From the NCBI GenBank assembly GCA_018821435.1, contig JAHJME010000042.1, positions 62,001-126,000 on the forward strand: a stretch of 64,000 nucleotides of DNA, read 5' to 3'. A program made the position numbers and the translations under genes. The stretch is from Alphaproteobacteria bacterium (GTDB lineage: Bacteria; Pseudomonadota; Alphaproteobacteria; Caulobacterales; Caulobacteraceae). This document shows, piece by piece, positions 42,163 to 49,095 of this stretch (position 1 is the stretch's first letter; each line of letters begins with the position of its first letter). The notes below the pieces were generated by a model. It ran no database searches and was not told where the DNA came from. It saw only the letters and a list, made by a program, of their open reading frames with translations.

Positions 42163-42312
42163 GGCGATCCCCTCAGGCGAACAGGCGGCGAAGCTAGCGA
42201 CCCACCGCGCCGCCATCCAGACCCCCCGCGCCCTCAACGCGCCCCAATTCGGGCGATGCTGACGTTGGGAGAAGAGAGCGCTCTTTTCACCACACCGTGA
42301 GAGCGAGTGCCC

Positions 42313-42336
42313 TTGACGTAAACGGAAGGCAGGATC
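42313..42336 (+). promoter_or_regulatory. Probable housekeeping promoter of the MerR gene
   Basis: TTGACG at 42313-42318 and GCAGGATC at 42329-42336, ten bases apart, fit loosely the Caulobacter housekeeping consensus TTGaCgS-N10-14-GCtANAWC. The ttgacgtaaacg segment also recalls, from memory, sites of LiuR-like MerR regulators of acyl-CoA metabolism. Confidence 0.4.
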
Positions 42337-42374
42337 ACGCTCCTTATCAACGATAACTAAGGGAGGACTGCATC

Positions 42375-42842
42375 ATGCCCACCGATCTGCGCCGTCCTGC
42401 CCGGACCTATACGATCCGGCAGCTCTGCCTTGAGTTCAAATGCACCCCGCGCGCCCTGCGCTTCTATGAAGACAAGGGCCTGCTCAATCCCGCTCGAGAC
42501 GGGATGAACCGCGTCTACACCTACCGCGATCGGGGCCGCCTGGTGCTGATCCTGCGCGGCAAGCGGGTCGGTCTGTCGCTCAGCGAGATCGGCGAGATCC
42601 TCGACCTCTACGAGGCCGACGACTCCGGCATCCAGCAGGCGGCCAAGAGCCTGCGGAAGTTCCAGGAACGCATCGTCGCCCTGGAGCAGCAGAAGACCGA
42701 CATCGACGACGCCATCGCCCAGCTCCAGACCGGCATCACCGCCATGGAAAAGCGCCTGGTCGAGACCCGCCCCGACCTGCTGCCCCGCGCCGCCGACTAC
42801 GACCAGATGCTGCGCCGCCAGCTGGACGGCCTGGAGGCCTGA
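42375..42842 (+). CDS. MerR family transcriptional regulator, LiuR-like
   Basis: A 155-residue regulator. The N-terminal winged HTH reads YTIRQLCLEFKCTPRALRFYEDKGLL with the R-x-Y-x-x-R wing, followed by a dimerising coiled coil (SLRKFQERIVALEQQKTDIDDAIAQL). There is no metal-binding cysteine pair, so it is not a heavy-metal sensor. Similar MerR proteins next to acyl-CoA dehydrogenase genes control leucine or fatty acid degradation. An acyl-CoA dehydrogenase gene follows on the same strand after a repeat, which supports that role by context only. Ribosome binding site AGGGAGGA lies at 42359-42366. Confidence 0.87.
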   Translation: MPTDLRRPARTYTIRQLCLEFKCTPRALRFYEDKGLLNPARDGMNRVYTYRDRGRLVLILRGKRVGLSLSEIGEILDLYEADDSGIQQAAKSLRKFQERIVALEQQKTDIDDAIAQLQTGITAMEKRLVETRPDLLPRAADYDQMLRRQLDGLEA

Positions 42843-42855
42843 CCTCTCCGAGGGG

Positions 42856-42962
42856 CTCGTCATGGCCGGGCTTGGCCCGGCCATCATTCCAGAGCGTCGC
42901 CGTTCTCGCATCCCATCCGGCCCCGTCGGTTGGATGGCCGGGTCAAGCCCGGCCATGACGAG
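42856..42962. repeat. Inverted pair of ccggccatgac-type palindromes
   Basis: Arms of 29 bases at 42856-42884 and 42934-42962 are inverted copies with one mismatch. Each arm is itself a palindrome built on atggccgggc/gcccggccat. The element fills the space between the MerR and acyl-CoA dehydrogenase genes and could fold into a long cruciform or transcript hairpin. Such units are dispersed in many alphaproteobacterial genomes. Confidence 0.75.
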
Positions 42963-43024
42963 CAGTGGGGTGCGTGGTATCGCCTCGAACGTACCGCCGC
43001 TGACATCCGACGTTCGGAGCATCC

Positions 43025-44809
43025 ATGACCTACCAGGCCCCCGTCCGGGACTACGCCTTCCTGCTGCGCGACGTGCTGCAGCTCGAGCGCTACGCCAATC
43101 TGCCGGCCTTCGCCGACGCCTCGATGGACACCATCGACGCCATCCTGGACGAGGCGGGCCGGTTCACCTCCGAGGTGCTGGCCCCGCTGAACGGCGTCGG
43201 CGACAAGCAGGGCTGCGTCTGGAGCCCGGACTTCACGGTCAAGACCCCCGACGGCTTCAAGGACGCCTACGCGAAGCTGGTCGAGGGCGGCTGGCCGGCG
43301 CTGGGCTCGGACCCGGCCTATGGCGGCCAGGGTCTGCCCAACGTCGTGGCCGTGGCCTTCTCCGAGATGAGCTCCTCGGCCAACATGGCCTTCTCCATGT
43401 ACCCGGGCCTGACCCACGGCTGCTACTCAGCCATCCATTTCGGCGGCTCGCAGGCGCAGAAGGATCTCTATCTGCCCAAGCTGTGCTCGTTCCAATGGGC
43501 CGGCACCATGAACCTGACCGAGCCGCACTGCGGCACGGACCTCGGCATGCTCCGGACCAAAGCCGTTCCGCAAGCCGACGGAACCTACAAAATCACGGGC
43601 CAAAAAATCTGGATTTCCGGCGGCGAACAGGACCTGACCGAGAACATCATCCACCTGGTGCTCGCCCGGATCGAGGGTGCGCCGCAGGGGACCCGCGGCA
43701 TCAGCCTGTTCATCGTGCCGAAGTTCATCCCCGAGGCCGACGGCAATCCCGGCGCGCGCAATTCGGTGAAGTGCCTGGGCCTGGAAGAGAAGATGGGCAT
43801 CCACGGCAACGCCACCTGCGTGATCAGCCACGAGGAAGCGACCGGCTGGCTCATCGGTGAAGAGAACCGCGGCCTGAACCTGATGTTCGTGATGATGAAC
43901 GAGGCGCGGCTGGGCGTGGGTCTCCAGGGCGTCGCCCAGGCCGAGGCCGCCTATCAGGCCGCCGCCGCCTTCGCCAAGGACCGGCTGCAGGGCCGCTCGC
44001 TCACGGGTCCCAAGAACCCCGACGGCCCGGCCGATCCGATCATCGTCCACCCCGACGTGCGCCGCATGCTGATGGACGCGAAGGCCATCGTCGAGGGCGG
44101 CCGCGCCTTCATGGCCTGGACCGCGCTGCACGGCGACCTGGCCCACGCCAGCCCGGACGAAGCCGTCCAGCAGAAGGGTCGCGACTACATGGCTCTGATG
44201 ACCCCGGTGGTGAAGGCGTTCCTCACCGACCGCGGCTTCAACGTCTGCTCCGACGCCATGCAGGTGCACGGCGGCTCGGGCTTCACCGAGCACTTCCCGG
44301 CCAGCCAGTACCTGCGCGACGTCCGCATCGCCCTGATCTACGAGGGCACCAACGGGGTCCAGGCCCTGGACCTGGTGGGCCGCAAGCTCGCCGCCGACGG
44401 CGGGCGCGGGGTGATGAGCTTCTTCGCCGAACTGGACGCCTTCATCGAGGGCGAGACCGACGCGCAGATGAAGCCCTTCACCGACGGCCTGGCCACCGCC
44501 AAGGCGGAACTGCAGGAGGCCACCATGTGGCTGATGCAGAACGGCCTGGCCAACCCGGACAACGCCGGCGCCGCCTCGACCAACTACCTGCACCTCTTCG
44601 GCCTGACGGCCCTGGCCTACATGTGGTCGCTGCAGGCCAAGGCGGCCCTGGCCCGCATCGCCGGCGGCGACGCCGACCCCTTCTACGCGACCAAGCTGAC
44701 GGTCGGCCGCTACTATATCGAACGCGTGTTGCCGGAGACGTCAGGCCATCTTGCAAAGCTGAAGACCGGCTCCGATCTGATGATGAAGCTTCCGGCGGAA
44801 GCCTTCTAG
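43025..44809 (+). CDS. Acyl-CoA dehydrogenase
   Basis: A 594-residue FAD flavoenzyme of the longer subgroup with a C-terminal extension (as in FadE12/DmdC-like proteins). The segments MNLTEPHCGTDLGMLRT, ITGQKIWISGGEQDLTENI, QVHGGSGFTEHFPASQYLRD and LIYEGTNGVQALDL are diagnostic; Glu440 in YEGTN is the probable catalytic base. It should oxidise an acyl-CoA to the enoyl-CoA and pass electrons to ETF. A MerR regulator lies upstream and an OsmC-like gene 12 bases downstream. Chain-length specificity is not predictable here. Confidence 0.93.
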   Translation: MTYQAPVRDYAFLLRDVLQLERYANLPAFADASMDTIDAILDEAGRFTSEVLAPLNGVGDKQGCVWSPDFTVKTPDGFKDAYAKLVEGGWPALGSDPAYGGQGLPNVVAVAFSEMSSSANMAFSMYPGLTHGCYSAIHFGGSQAQKDLYLPKLCSFQWAGTMNLTEPHCGTDLGMLRTKAVPQADGTYKITGQKIWISGGEQDLTENIIHLVLARIEGAPQGTRGISLFIVPKFIPEADGNPGARNSVKCLGLEEKMGIHGNATCVISHEEATGWLIGEENRGLNLMFVMMNEARLGVGLQGVAQAEAAYQAAAAFAKDRLQGRSLTGPKNPDGPADPIIVHPDVRRMLMDAKAIVEGGRAFMAWTALHGDLAHASPDEAVQQKGRDYMALMTPVVKAFLTDRGFNVCSDAMQVHGGSGFTEHFPASQYLRDVRIALIYEGTNGVQALDLVGRKLAADGGRGVMSFFAELDAFIEGETDAQMKPFTDGLATAKAELQEATMWLMQNGLANPDNAGAASTNYLHLFGLTALAYMWSLQAKAALARIAGGDADPFYATKLTVGRYYIERVLPETSGHLAKLKTGSDLMMKLPAEAF

Positions 44810-44821
44810 GGAGAGGTATCC

Positions 44822-45286
44822 GTGGCGGCCTATCGCGCGACGATCGACTGGGTGCTGAAGGACGGCGAGGACTTCGCGAACGGGCGCTACAGCCGCGGCC
44901 ACACGGTCAGTTTCGAAGCGCATGTGGTGCCCGCGACCGCCTCGAGGCACGTCGTCGGCAAGTGGGCCGTCGCCGGGGCGGTCGATCCCGAGGAGATGCT
45001 GGTCGCCTCGCTCTCCAACTGCCACATGCTGACGTTTTTGCACGTCGCCCGACTGAAAGGGTTCGTCATCACCCGCTACCGCGACGCGGCCGAGGGGGTG
45101 ATGGAGAAGAATGCCGAGGGGCGCATGGCCGTCACCCGCGTCACACTGCGCCCCGAGATCACCTACGCCGGCCGCCGGCCCACCGACGCCGAACGCGACC
45201 ACCTGCACCACGAGGCCCACGAGGAATGCTTCATCGCCAATTCGGTGAAGACGGAAGTGGTGGTGGAAGAGGTGGTCGGGGCCTGA
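44822..45286 (+). CDS. OsmC/Ohr family peroxiredoxin-like protein
   Basis: A 154-residue protein with GTG start. The two redox cysteines are Cys67 in VASLSNCHMLTFL and Cys136 in HEECFIANSVKTEV, in the spacing of OsmC/Ohr hydroperoxide reductases. It should detoxify organic hydroperoxides with a dithiol reductant. It follows the acyl-CoA dehydrogenase by 12 bases, so both are probably expressed together, which would make sense if lipid peroxides arise during acyl oxidation (inference). Confidence 0.88.
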   Translation: MAAYRATIDWVLKDGEDFANGRYSRGHTVSFEAHVVPATASRHVVGKWAVAGAVDPEEMLVASLSNCHMLTFLHVARLKGFVITRYRDAAEGVMEKNAEGRMAVTRVTLRPEITYAGRRPTDAERDHLHHEAHEECFIANSVKTEVVVEEVVGA

Positions 45287-45289
45287 TGC

Positions 45290-45456
45290 CTCCTCTCCCC
45301 CGAGCGCGCAGCGCGAAGAGAGGGAGAGGGTCGGGAGAGGGCGGCGCTCCTGCGACGTCTCACCGACCGCGGATCAAGGACCCGCCGCGGGCCCTTGACG
45401 CCCCGCGGAGTCGCCCAGGCGCCCTCTCCCTCTCCGCTTCGCGGAGGGAGAGAAGA
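45290..45456. repeat. Composite palindromic repeat, family 2
   Basis: Left part (45290-45345) holds cctctcccccgagcgcgcagcgcgaagagagg and related ctctccc/gggagag arms. A near-perfect hairpin lies at 45374-45398 (tcaagg-a-cccgc / gcggg-c-ccttga). The right part (45422-45456) has ccctctccctctcc-gcttcgcg-gagggagag. It lies between osmC and vsr and encodes the last 30 or so codons of vsr. The style resembles family 1 but the sequence differs. Confidence 0.7.
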
Positions 45457-45812
45457 TCGCGCAACCTCGCCTCCAGTGCTCCAGCGTCTTTCAGGTCGCA
45501 CTCCCAGATCGTTTCGGCGCGCCAGCCCAGCGCCGCCAGCGCGTCCTGGCTCTTCGCGTCGCGCGCCACGTTCCGGCCGACCTTGGCGACCCAGTAGTCG
45601 CGGTTCTGCTTCGGCACCCGCGACCCCCGCGCGCAGTCGTGACCGTGCCAGAAGCACCCATGCACGAAGATCGCCAGCTTGCGGCCCGGCATGACGATGT
45701 CCGGATTGCCGGGCAAGGCCTTCCGGTGAAGACGGTAGCGGGCGCCGAGCTTCGTCAGCGCCCGTCGCACCGTCATCTCCGGCGTCGTATCCCGCCCCTT
45801 CACCCGCCGCAT
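45360..45812 (-). CDS. vsr: Very short patch repair endonuclease Vsr
   Basis: The enzyme nicks beside T-G mismatches made by deamination of 5-methylcytosine. Catalytic and structural residues are visible: Glu in TPEMTV, Asp in LPGNPDIVM, and the HGCFWHGHDC segment with metal-site His, zinc Cys/His and the intercalating Phe-Trp, plus Cys in WEC. The ATG at 45812 aligns with E. coli Met14; the expected N-terminus (T-D-V-Y-S-P-E-K-R-S) is open upstream to 45854, but only CTG is available as a start there. The final 30 or so residues come from a repeat. cysK and a cytosine methyltransferase lie upstream. Confidence 0.87.
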   Translation of the reverse strand: MRRVKGRDTTPEMTVRRALTKLGARYRLHRKALPGNPDIVMPGRKLAIFVHGCFWHGHDCARGSRVPKQNRDYWVAKVGRNVARDAKSQDALAALGWRAETIWECDLKDAGALEARLRDLLSLREAERERAPGRLRGASRARGGSLIRGR

Positions 45813-45855
45813 GACGGCGGAGCGCTTCTCGGGCGAATAGACGTCGGTGGTCAGC

Positions 45856-46848
45856 CTACAACCCGTCGAACAGGGCGGTGGAGATGTAGCGTTCGGCGAA
45901 GCTGGGGATGATGGCGACGACCAGCTTGCCGGCCATCTCGTCGCGGCTGGCGATCTCGAAGGCGGCGGTCAGGGCCGCGCCGGACGAGATGCCCACCGGG
46001 ATGCCCTCCTCCTTGGCCACACGGCGCGCCATGGCGAAGCTGTCGTCGTTCGACACCTGGACGATGTCGTCGATGATCCCACGGTCCAGGATCGAGGGGA
46101 CGAAGCCCGCGCCGATGCCCTGGATCTTGTGCGGGCCGGGGGCGCCGCCCGACAGGATCGGCGAGGCCTCGGGCTCGACGGCGACCATGCGGACCGATGG
46201 CTTCTTGGCCTTCAGCACCTGGCCGATGCCGGTGATGGTGCCGCCGGTGCCGACGCCGGCGATCACCGCGTCGACGCGGCCGTCGGTGTCGTTCCAGATC
46301 TCCTGAGCGGTCGAGACCCGGTGGATCAGGGGGTTGGCGACGTTGTCGAACTGCTGCGGCATCACCGAGCCCGGTGTCGCCTCGACGATCTCCTTGGCGC
46401 GGGCGACGGCGCCGGCCATGCCCTTTTCGGCCGGGGTCAGCTCCAGCGTCGCGCCCAGGATCAGCAGCATCTTGCGCCGTTCCATCGACATGCTCTCGGG
46501 CATGACCAGGGTGATCTTGTAGCCCTTGGCCGCCGCCACGAACGCCAGCGCGATGCCGGTGTTGCCCGAGGTCGGCTCGACGATCCGGCCGCCCGGCTTC
46601 AGCAGGCCCTTGGCCTCCAGATATTCGATCATCGCCACGCCGATGCGGTCCTTGACCGAGGCCAGCGGATTGAAGAATTCGAGCTTGGCGACCACCTCGC
46701 CCTTGGGCTTCAGCGCGGCCGTCAGGTGCGGCAGGCGCACCAGCGGCGTGTCGCCGATCAGGTCCAGAACCGAGTCGTAGATCTTGCCCCGGCCGGACCG
46801 GCGGTAGCGCGCGGCGTCATAGGCTTTATCGGGCGTGGCGTCGTCCAT
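45856..46848 (-). CDS. cysK: Cysteine synthase (O-acetylserine sulfhydrylase)
   Basis: A 330-residue PLP enzyme that makes cysteine from O-acetylserine and sulfide. The Schiff-base lysine is K66 in PLASVKDRIG; EPTSGNTGIALAF binds substrate, and GVGTGGTITGIGQVL with PHKIQGIGAGFVP are typical. Residues 1-20 form a short extension. It sits between the cytosine methyltransferase and vsr on the same strand, with only one base between its stop and the open frame of vsr. No other cysteine genes are near. Confidence 0.95.
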   Translation of the reverse strand: MDDATPDKAYDAARYRRSGRGKIYDSVLDLIGDTPLVRLPHLTAALKPKGEVVAKLEFFNPLASVKDRIGVAMIEYLEAKGLLKPGGRIVEPTSGNTGIALAFVAAAKGYKITLVMPESMSMERRKMLLILGATLELTPAEKGMAGAVARAKEIVEATPGSVMPQQFDNVANPLIHRVSTAQEIWNDTDGRVDAVIAGVGTGGTITGIGQVLKAKKPSVRMVAVEPEASPILSGGAPGPHKIQGIGAGFVPSILDRGIIDDIVQVSNDDSFAMARRVAKEEGIPVGISSGAALTAAFEIASRDEMAGKLVVAIIPSFAERYISTALFDGL

Positions 46849-46935
46849 CGCGGACCTCTCGGGCTGAATTCGCCGCGAACCCTAATCTTTCCGATGGGGA
46901 TTGGAAGCGGGCGCGCGATGGCGCCGCTTATAGAT

Positions 46936-48057
46936 TTACTCGGCGGCCAGGACCGTCGTGCGCGAGAGCAGCGGTTCCAGCAGTTCGCGGGCCAGCCAGC
47001 GGACCACCGGGACCGCGACGCCGTCGCCCGCCACATGCAGCGCGCCTGTCGTGGTGCGGGGAAGCCGGTAGCTGTCTGGCAGGCCCATCAGCCGGGCGGC
47101 CTCGCGCGGGCTGAGCAGGCGCGAGCGGACGCGCCCGCCCTCGACCACCACGATCGCCTGGCGGGAGGACCCGCCGCGCGGGGTGCGCAGGCAGCCCGCC
47201 AGGCCGTCGAAACGCACCTCGGCGCGCTGGGTGGAGCGGCCATCCTCGATCCGGGTGCGGCGGAAGACGGCGCCGACCGCGCGCCCCGAGGCGGCGTCCA
47301 TCCGCGCCCGATGCAATGGCCCCATCAGGGCGGTCAGGCGCTCGGTCTCCTCGGGCGAGTGCCAGGCCACGGCGTCATCCGGCTCAAGCATCGCGGCGAG
47401 GTTCGTGTTGCGCGCCGGCGGCGCGGCGAGACGCCACCAGACCCAGTTCGCCGCCACCGCGTCCGGCAGGGCGGCGTGAGCCGCCTTCACCGCGCGGGTG
47501 TGGAAGGGGCTGTCGCCGGTCAGGCCGGCGGGAACCTCGCGGGCGGCGATCACGAACACCCGGGGCCGCGACTGGGGCAGGACGCTCGCCGCGTCGATCT
47601 CCAGCGCCCCGAACCGATAGCCCCGCGCCCCCAGCGCCGCGCCCAAGGCCGCGAAGTCGGCGCCGCCGTGCGAGGTCAGCAGGCCGACCACGTTCTCGAT
47701 GACGATGATACCGGGCGCGCGGTCGGCGTCGTCCAGCGCCTCCATCAGCCGCCAGAACCCGAAGAACGCCGATGAGCGGCCGCCGGTCAGGCCCGCCCGC
47801 GCGCCGGCCAGGCTGAAGTCCTGACAGGGGCTGGAAGCCCAGGCGAGGTCGGCGCGGCCAGGCAGATCCGCCTCGGACAGCTTCCAGACATCGCCCTCAT
47901 GGAAATGATCGGCCGCGTCCGCGAAGTTGGCGCGATAGGTGGCGGCCTTCACCGGGTCGAAGTCGTTGGCGAAGGCGCAGGACCAGCCCGCGCCCAGGCC
48001 GATCCGGGCCATCCCGCCCCCGGCGAAGAACTCATAGAAGGTCAAAGGCCGCGCCAC
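46936..48057 (-). CDS. dcm: DNA (cytosine-5)-methyltransferase
   Basis: A 373-residue C5 methyltransferase. Motif I is FYEFFAGGGMARIGLG, motif IV SSPCQDFS with catalytic Cys78, motif VI VIENV (Glu121), motif VIII SVLPQSRPRVFVIAA, motif IX PREAARLMGLPDSYRLP and motif X DGVAVPVVRWLA. The target recognition region between VIII and IX is unassigned, so the recognised sequence is unknown. GTG at 48057 is chosen because the homology begins three residues later and longer frames are antisense to the next gene. No restriction gene is nearby; vsr lies downstream past cysK. Confidence 0.9.
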   Translation of the reverse strand: MARPLTFYEFFAGGGMARIGLGAGWSCAFANDFDPVKAATYRANFADAADHFHEGDVWKLSEADLPGRADLAWASSPCQDFSLAGARAGLTGGRSSAFFGFWRLMEALDDADRAPGIIVIENVVGLLTSHGGADFAALGAALGARGYRFGALEIDAASVLPQSRPRVFVIAAREVPAGLTGDSPFHTRAVKAAHAALPDAVAANWVWWRLAAPPARNTNLAAMLEPDDAVAWHSPEETERLTALMGPLHRARMDAASGRAVGAVFRRTRIEDGRSTQRAEVRFDGLAGCLRTPRGGSSRQAIVVVEGGRVRSRLLSPREAARLMGLPDSYRLPRTTTGALHVAGDGVAVPVVRWLARELLEPLLSRTTVLAAE

Positions 48058-48096
48058 GGCATGGACGCTAGCGTGATTTGCGCCAAGATCGCGCGC

Positions 48097-48564
48097 ATGA
48101 ACAAAGCCCTCGCCGCCACGGCCGCCCTGCTCGCCTCTATGGGCCTCGCCGCCTGCCAGCCCCAGGCGCCCGACGGCGCGCCCGCGCCGCCGCCGGCCGA
48201 TGCGCCGGCCATCACCGCCGCGCCGTCCAGTTCGATGGACATCTCCAAGCCGATCACGGCGCGCGGGACCGAGCCGTTCTGGGCCCTGACCATCGACGGC
48301 AAGGCGTTCAAGCTGACCCGTCCCGAGCATCCCGACGTGATCGCCGAGGCGCCGGGGGCCGCCATCGCCAGCGGCCGCGCGATCTGGGTCGCCAAGACCC
48401 CCGAGGGGCAGCAGATCACCGTCACCCTCTACGCCAGCGCGTGTTCGGACGGGATGAGCGACAGCAAATACCCCCTCACGGCCGAGGTCGTGATGTTGAA
48501 CGAGTCGCTGCGGGGCTGCGCGGCCAAGACCGCGGAGCTGCCGCGCGAAGCGCCGCCGAAGTAG
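48097..48564 (+). CDS. COG3650-type lipoprotein
   Basis: A 155-residue lipoprotein (signal ending LAAC, Cys22 or so, then a Pro/Ala linker). The conserved core ARGTEPFWALTIDGKAFKLTRPE and the C-terminal TVTLYASACSDGMSDSKYPLTAEV match proteins grouped as COG3650, found in envelopes but of unknown function. An upstream ATG at 48061 would add 12 residues and nearly touch the divergent methyltransferase start. A channel gene follows 10 bases after the stop. Confidence 0.78.
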   Translation: MNKALAATAALLASMGLAACQPQAPDGAPAPPPADAPAITAAPSSSMDISKPITARGTEPFWALTIDGKAFKLTRPEHPDVIAEAPGAAIASGRAIWVAKTPEGQQITVTLYASACSDGMSDSKYPLTAEVVMLNESLRGCAAKTAELPREAPPK

Positions 48565-48574
48565 GGCCCCGTCG

Positions 48575-49012
48575 ATGCTCATCGAACTGTTGGTCGCCAC
48601 GGGGATGGTGACGCTGACCGTCATCATCCACGGCTGGGGCCTGGCGTTGCTGGCGCGGGTCACCCAAGCGGAGCAGAACGCCAAGCGCCTGGACTGGCTC
48701 TCGCCGCGCGGCGTCGGTTTCACCGTCGGCCTGGTGCTGGGGCTGTTCGTGCTGCACGGCCTGGAGATCTGGCTCTACGCCGTGCTGTTCCACGCCCTGG
48801 GCGCGGTCGCCGACCTGCGCACGGCCGTCTACTACTCGACCACCACCTATGCCGCGATCGGCTACGGCGACGCCGTCATGGCCCACCGGTGGCGGCTGCT
48901 GGGCGGCATCGAGGGGATCAACGGCGTGATCCTCCTGGGCTGGTCCACGGCGTTCTTCGTCACGATCATGAGCGGACTGCGCCTGCGCCGCCGCGCGCCG
49001 CCGAAGACATAG
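48575..49012 (+). CDS. Two-TM ion channel, K+ channel-like
   Basis: A 145-residue membrane protein with an N-terminal helix (about 3-27), a second helix (48-72), a pore loop and a last helix (108-133). The filter region at residues 89-99 reads TTTYAAIGYGD, clearly of the Ion_trans_2 potassium channel type. The Thr that normally precedes the TVGYG hydrophobic residue is Ala here. No cytoplasmic gating domain is present. It probably forms one unit with the upstream lipoprotein gene. Confidence 0.82.
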   Translation: MLIELLVATGMVTLTVIIHGWGLALLARVTQAEQNAKRLDWLSPRGVGFTVGLVLGLFVLHGLEIWLYAVLFHALGAVADLRTAVYYSTTTYAAIGYGDAVMAHRWRLLGGIEGINGVILLGWSTAFFVTIMSGLRLRRRAPPKT

Positions 49013-49095
49013 CCACCCGGCCCCCGCATCGGCGCTTGACCGACCCCGCGTCACGGGCGGCAAATGCAAAGAAAACAAGGTACGGGAGACGCCCC

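Noticed and set aside
39850..42300. 816-codon plus-strand frame opposite the metalloprotease
   Set aside because: Antisense shadow of a gene with a signal peptide and HExxHxxGxxH motif; composition is Arg/Gly/His-rich and no fold is recognisable.
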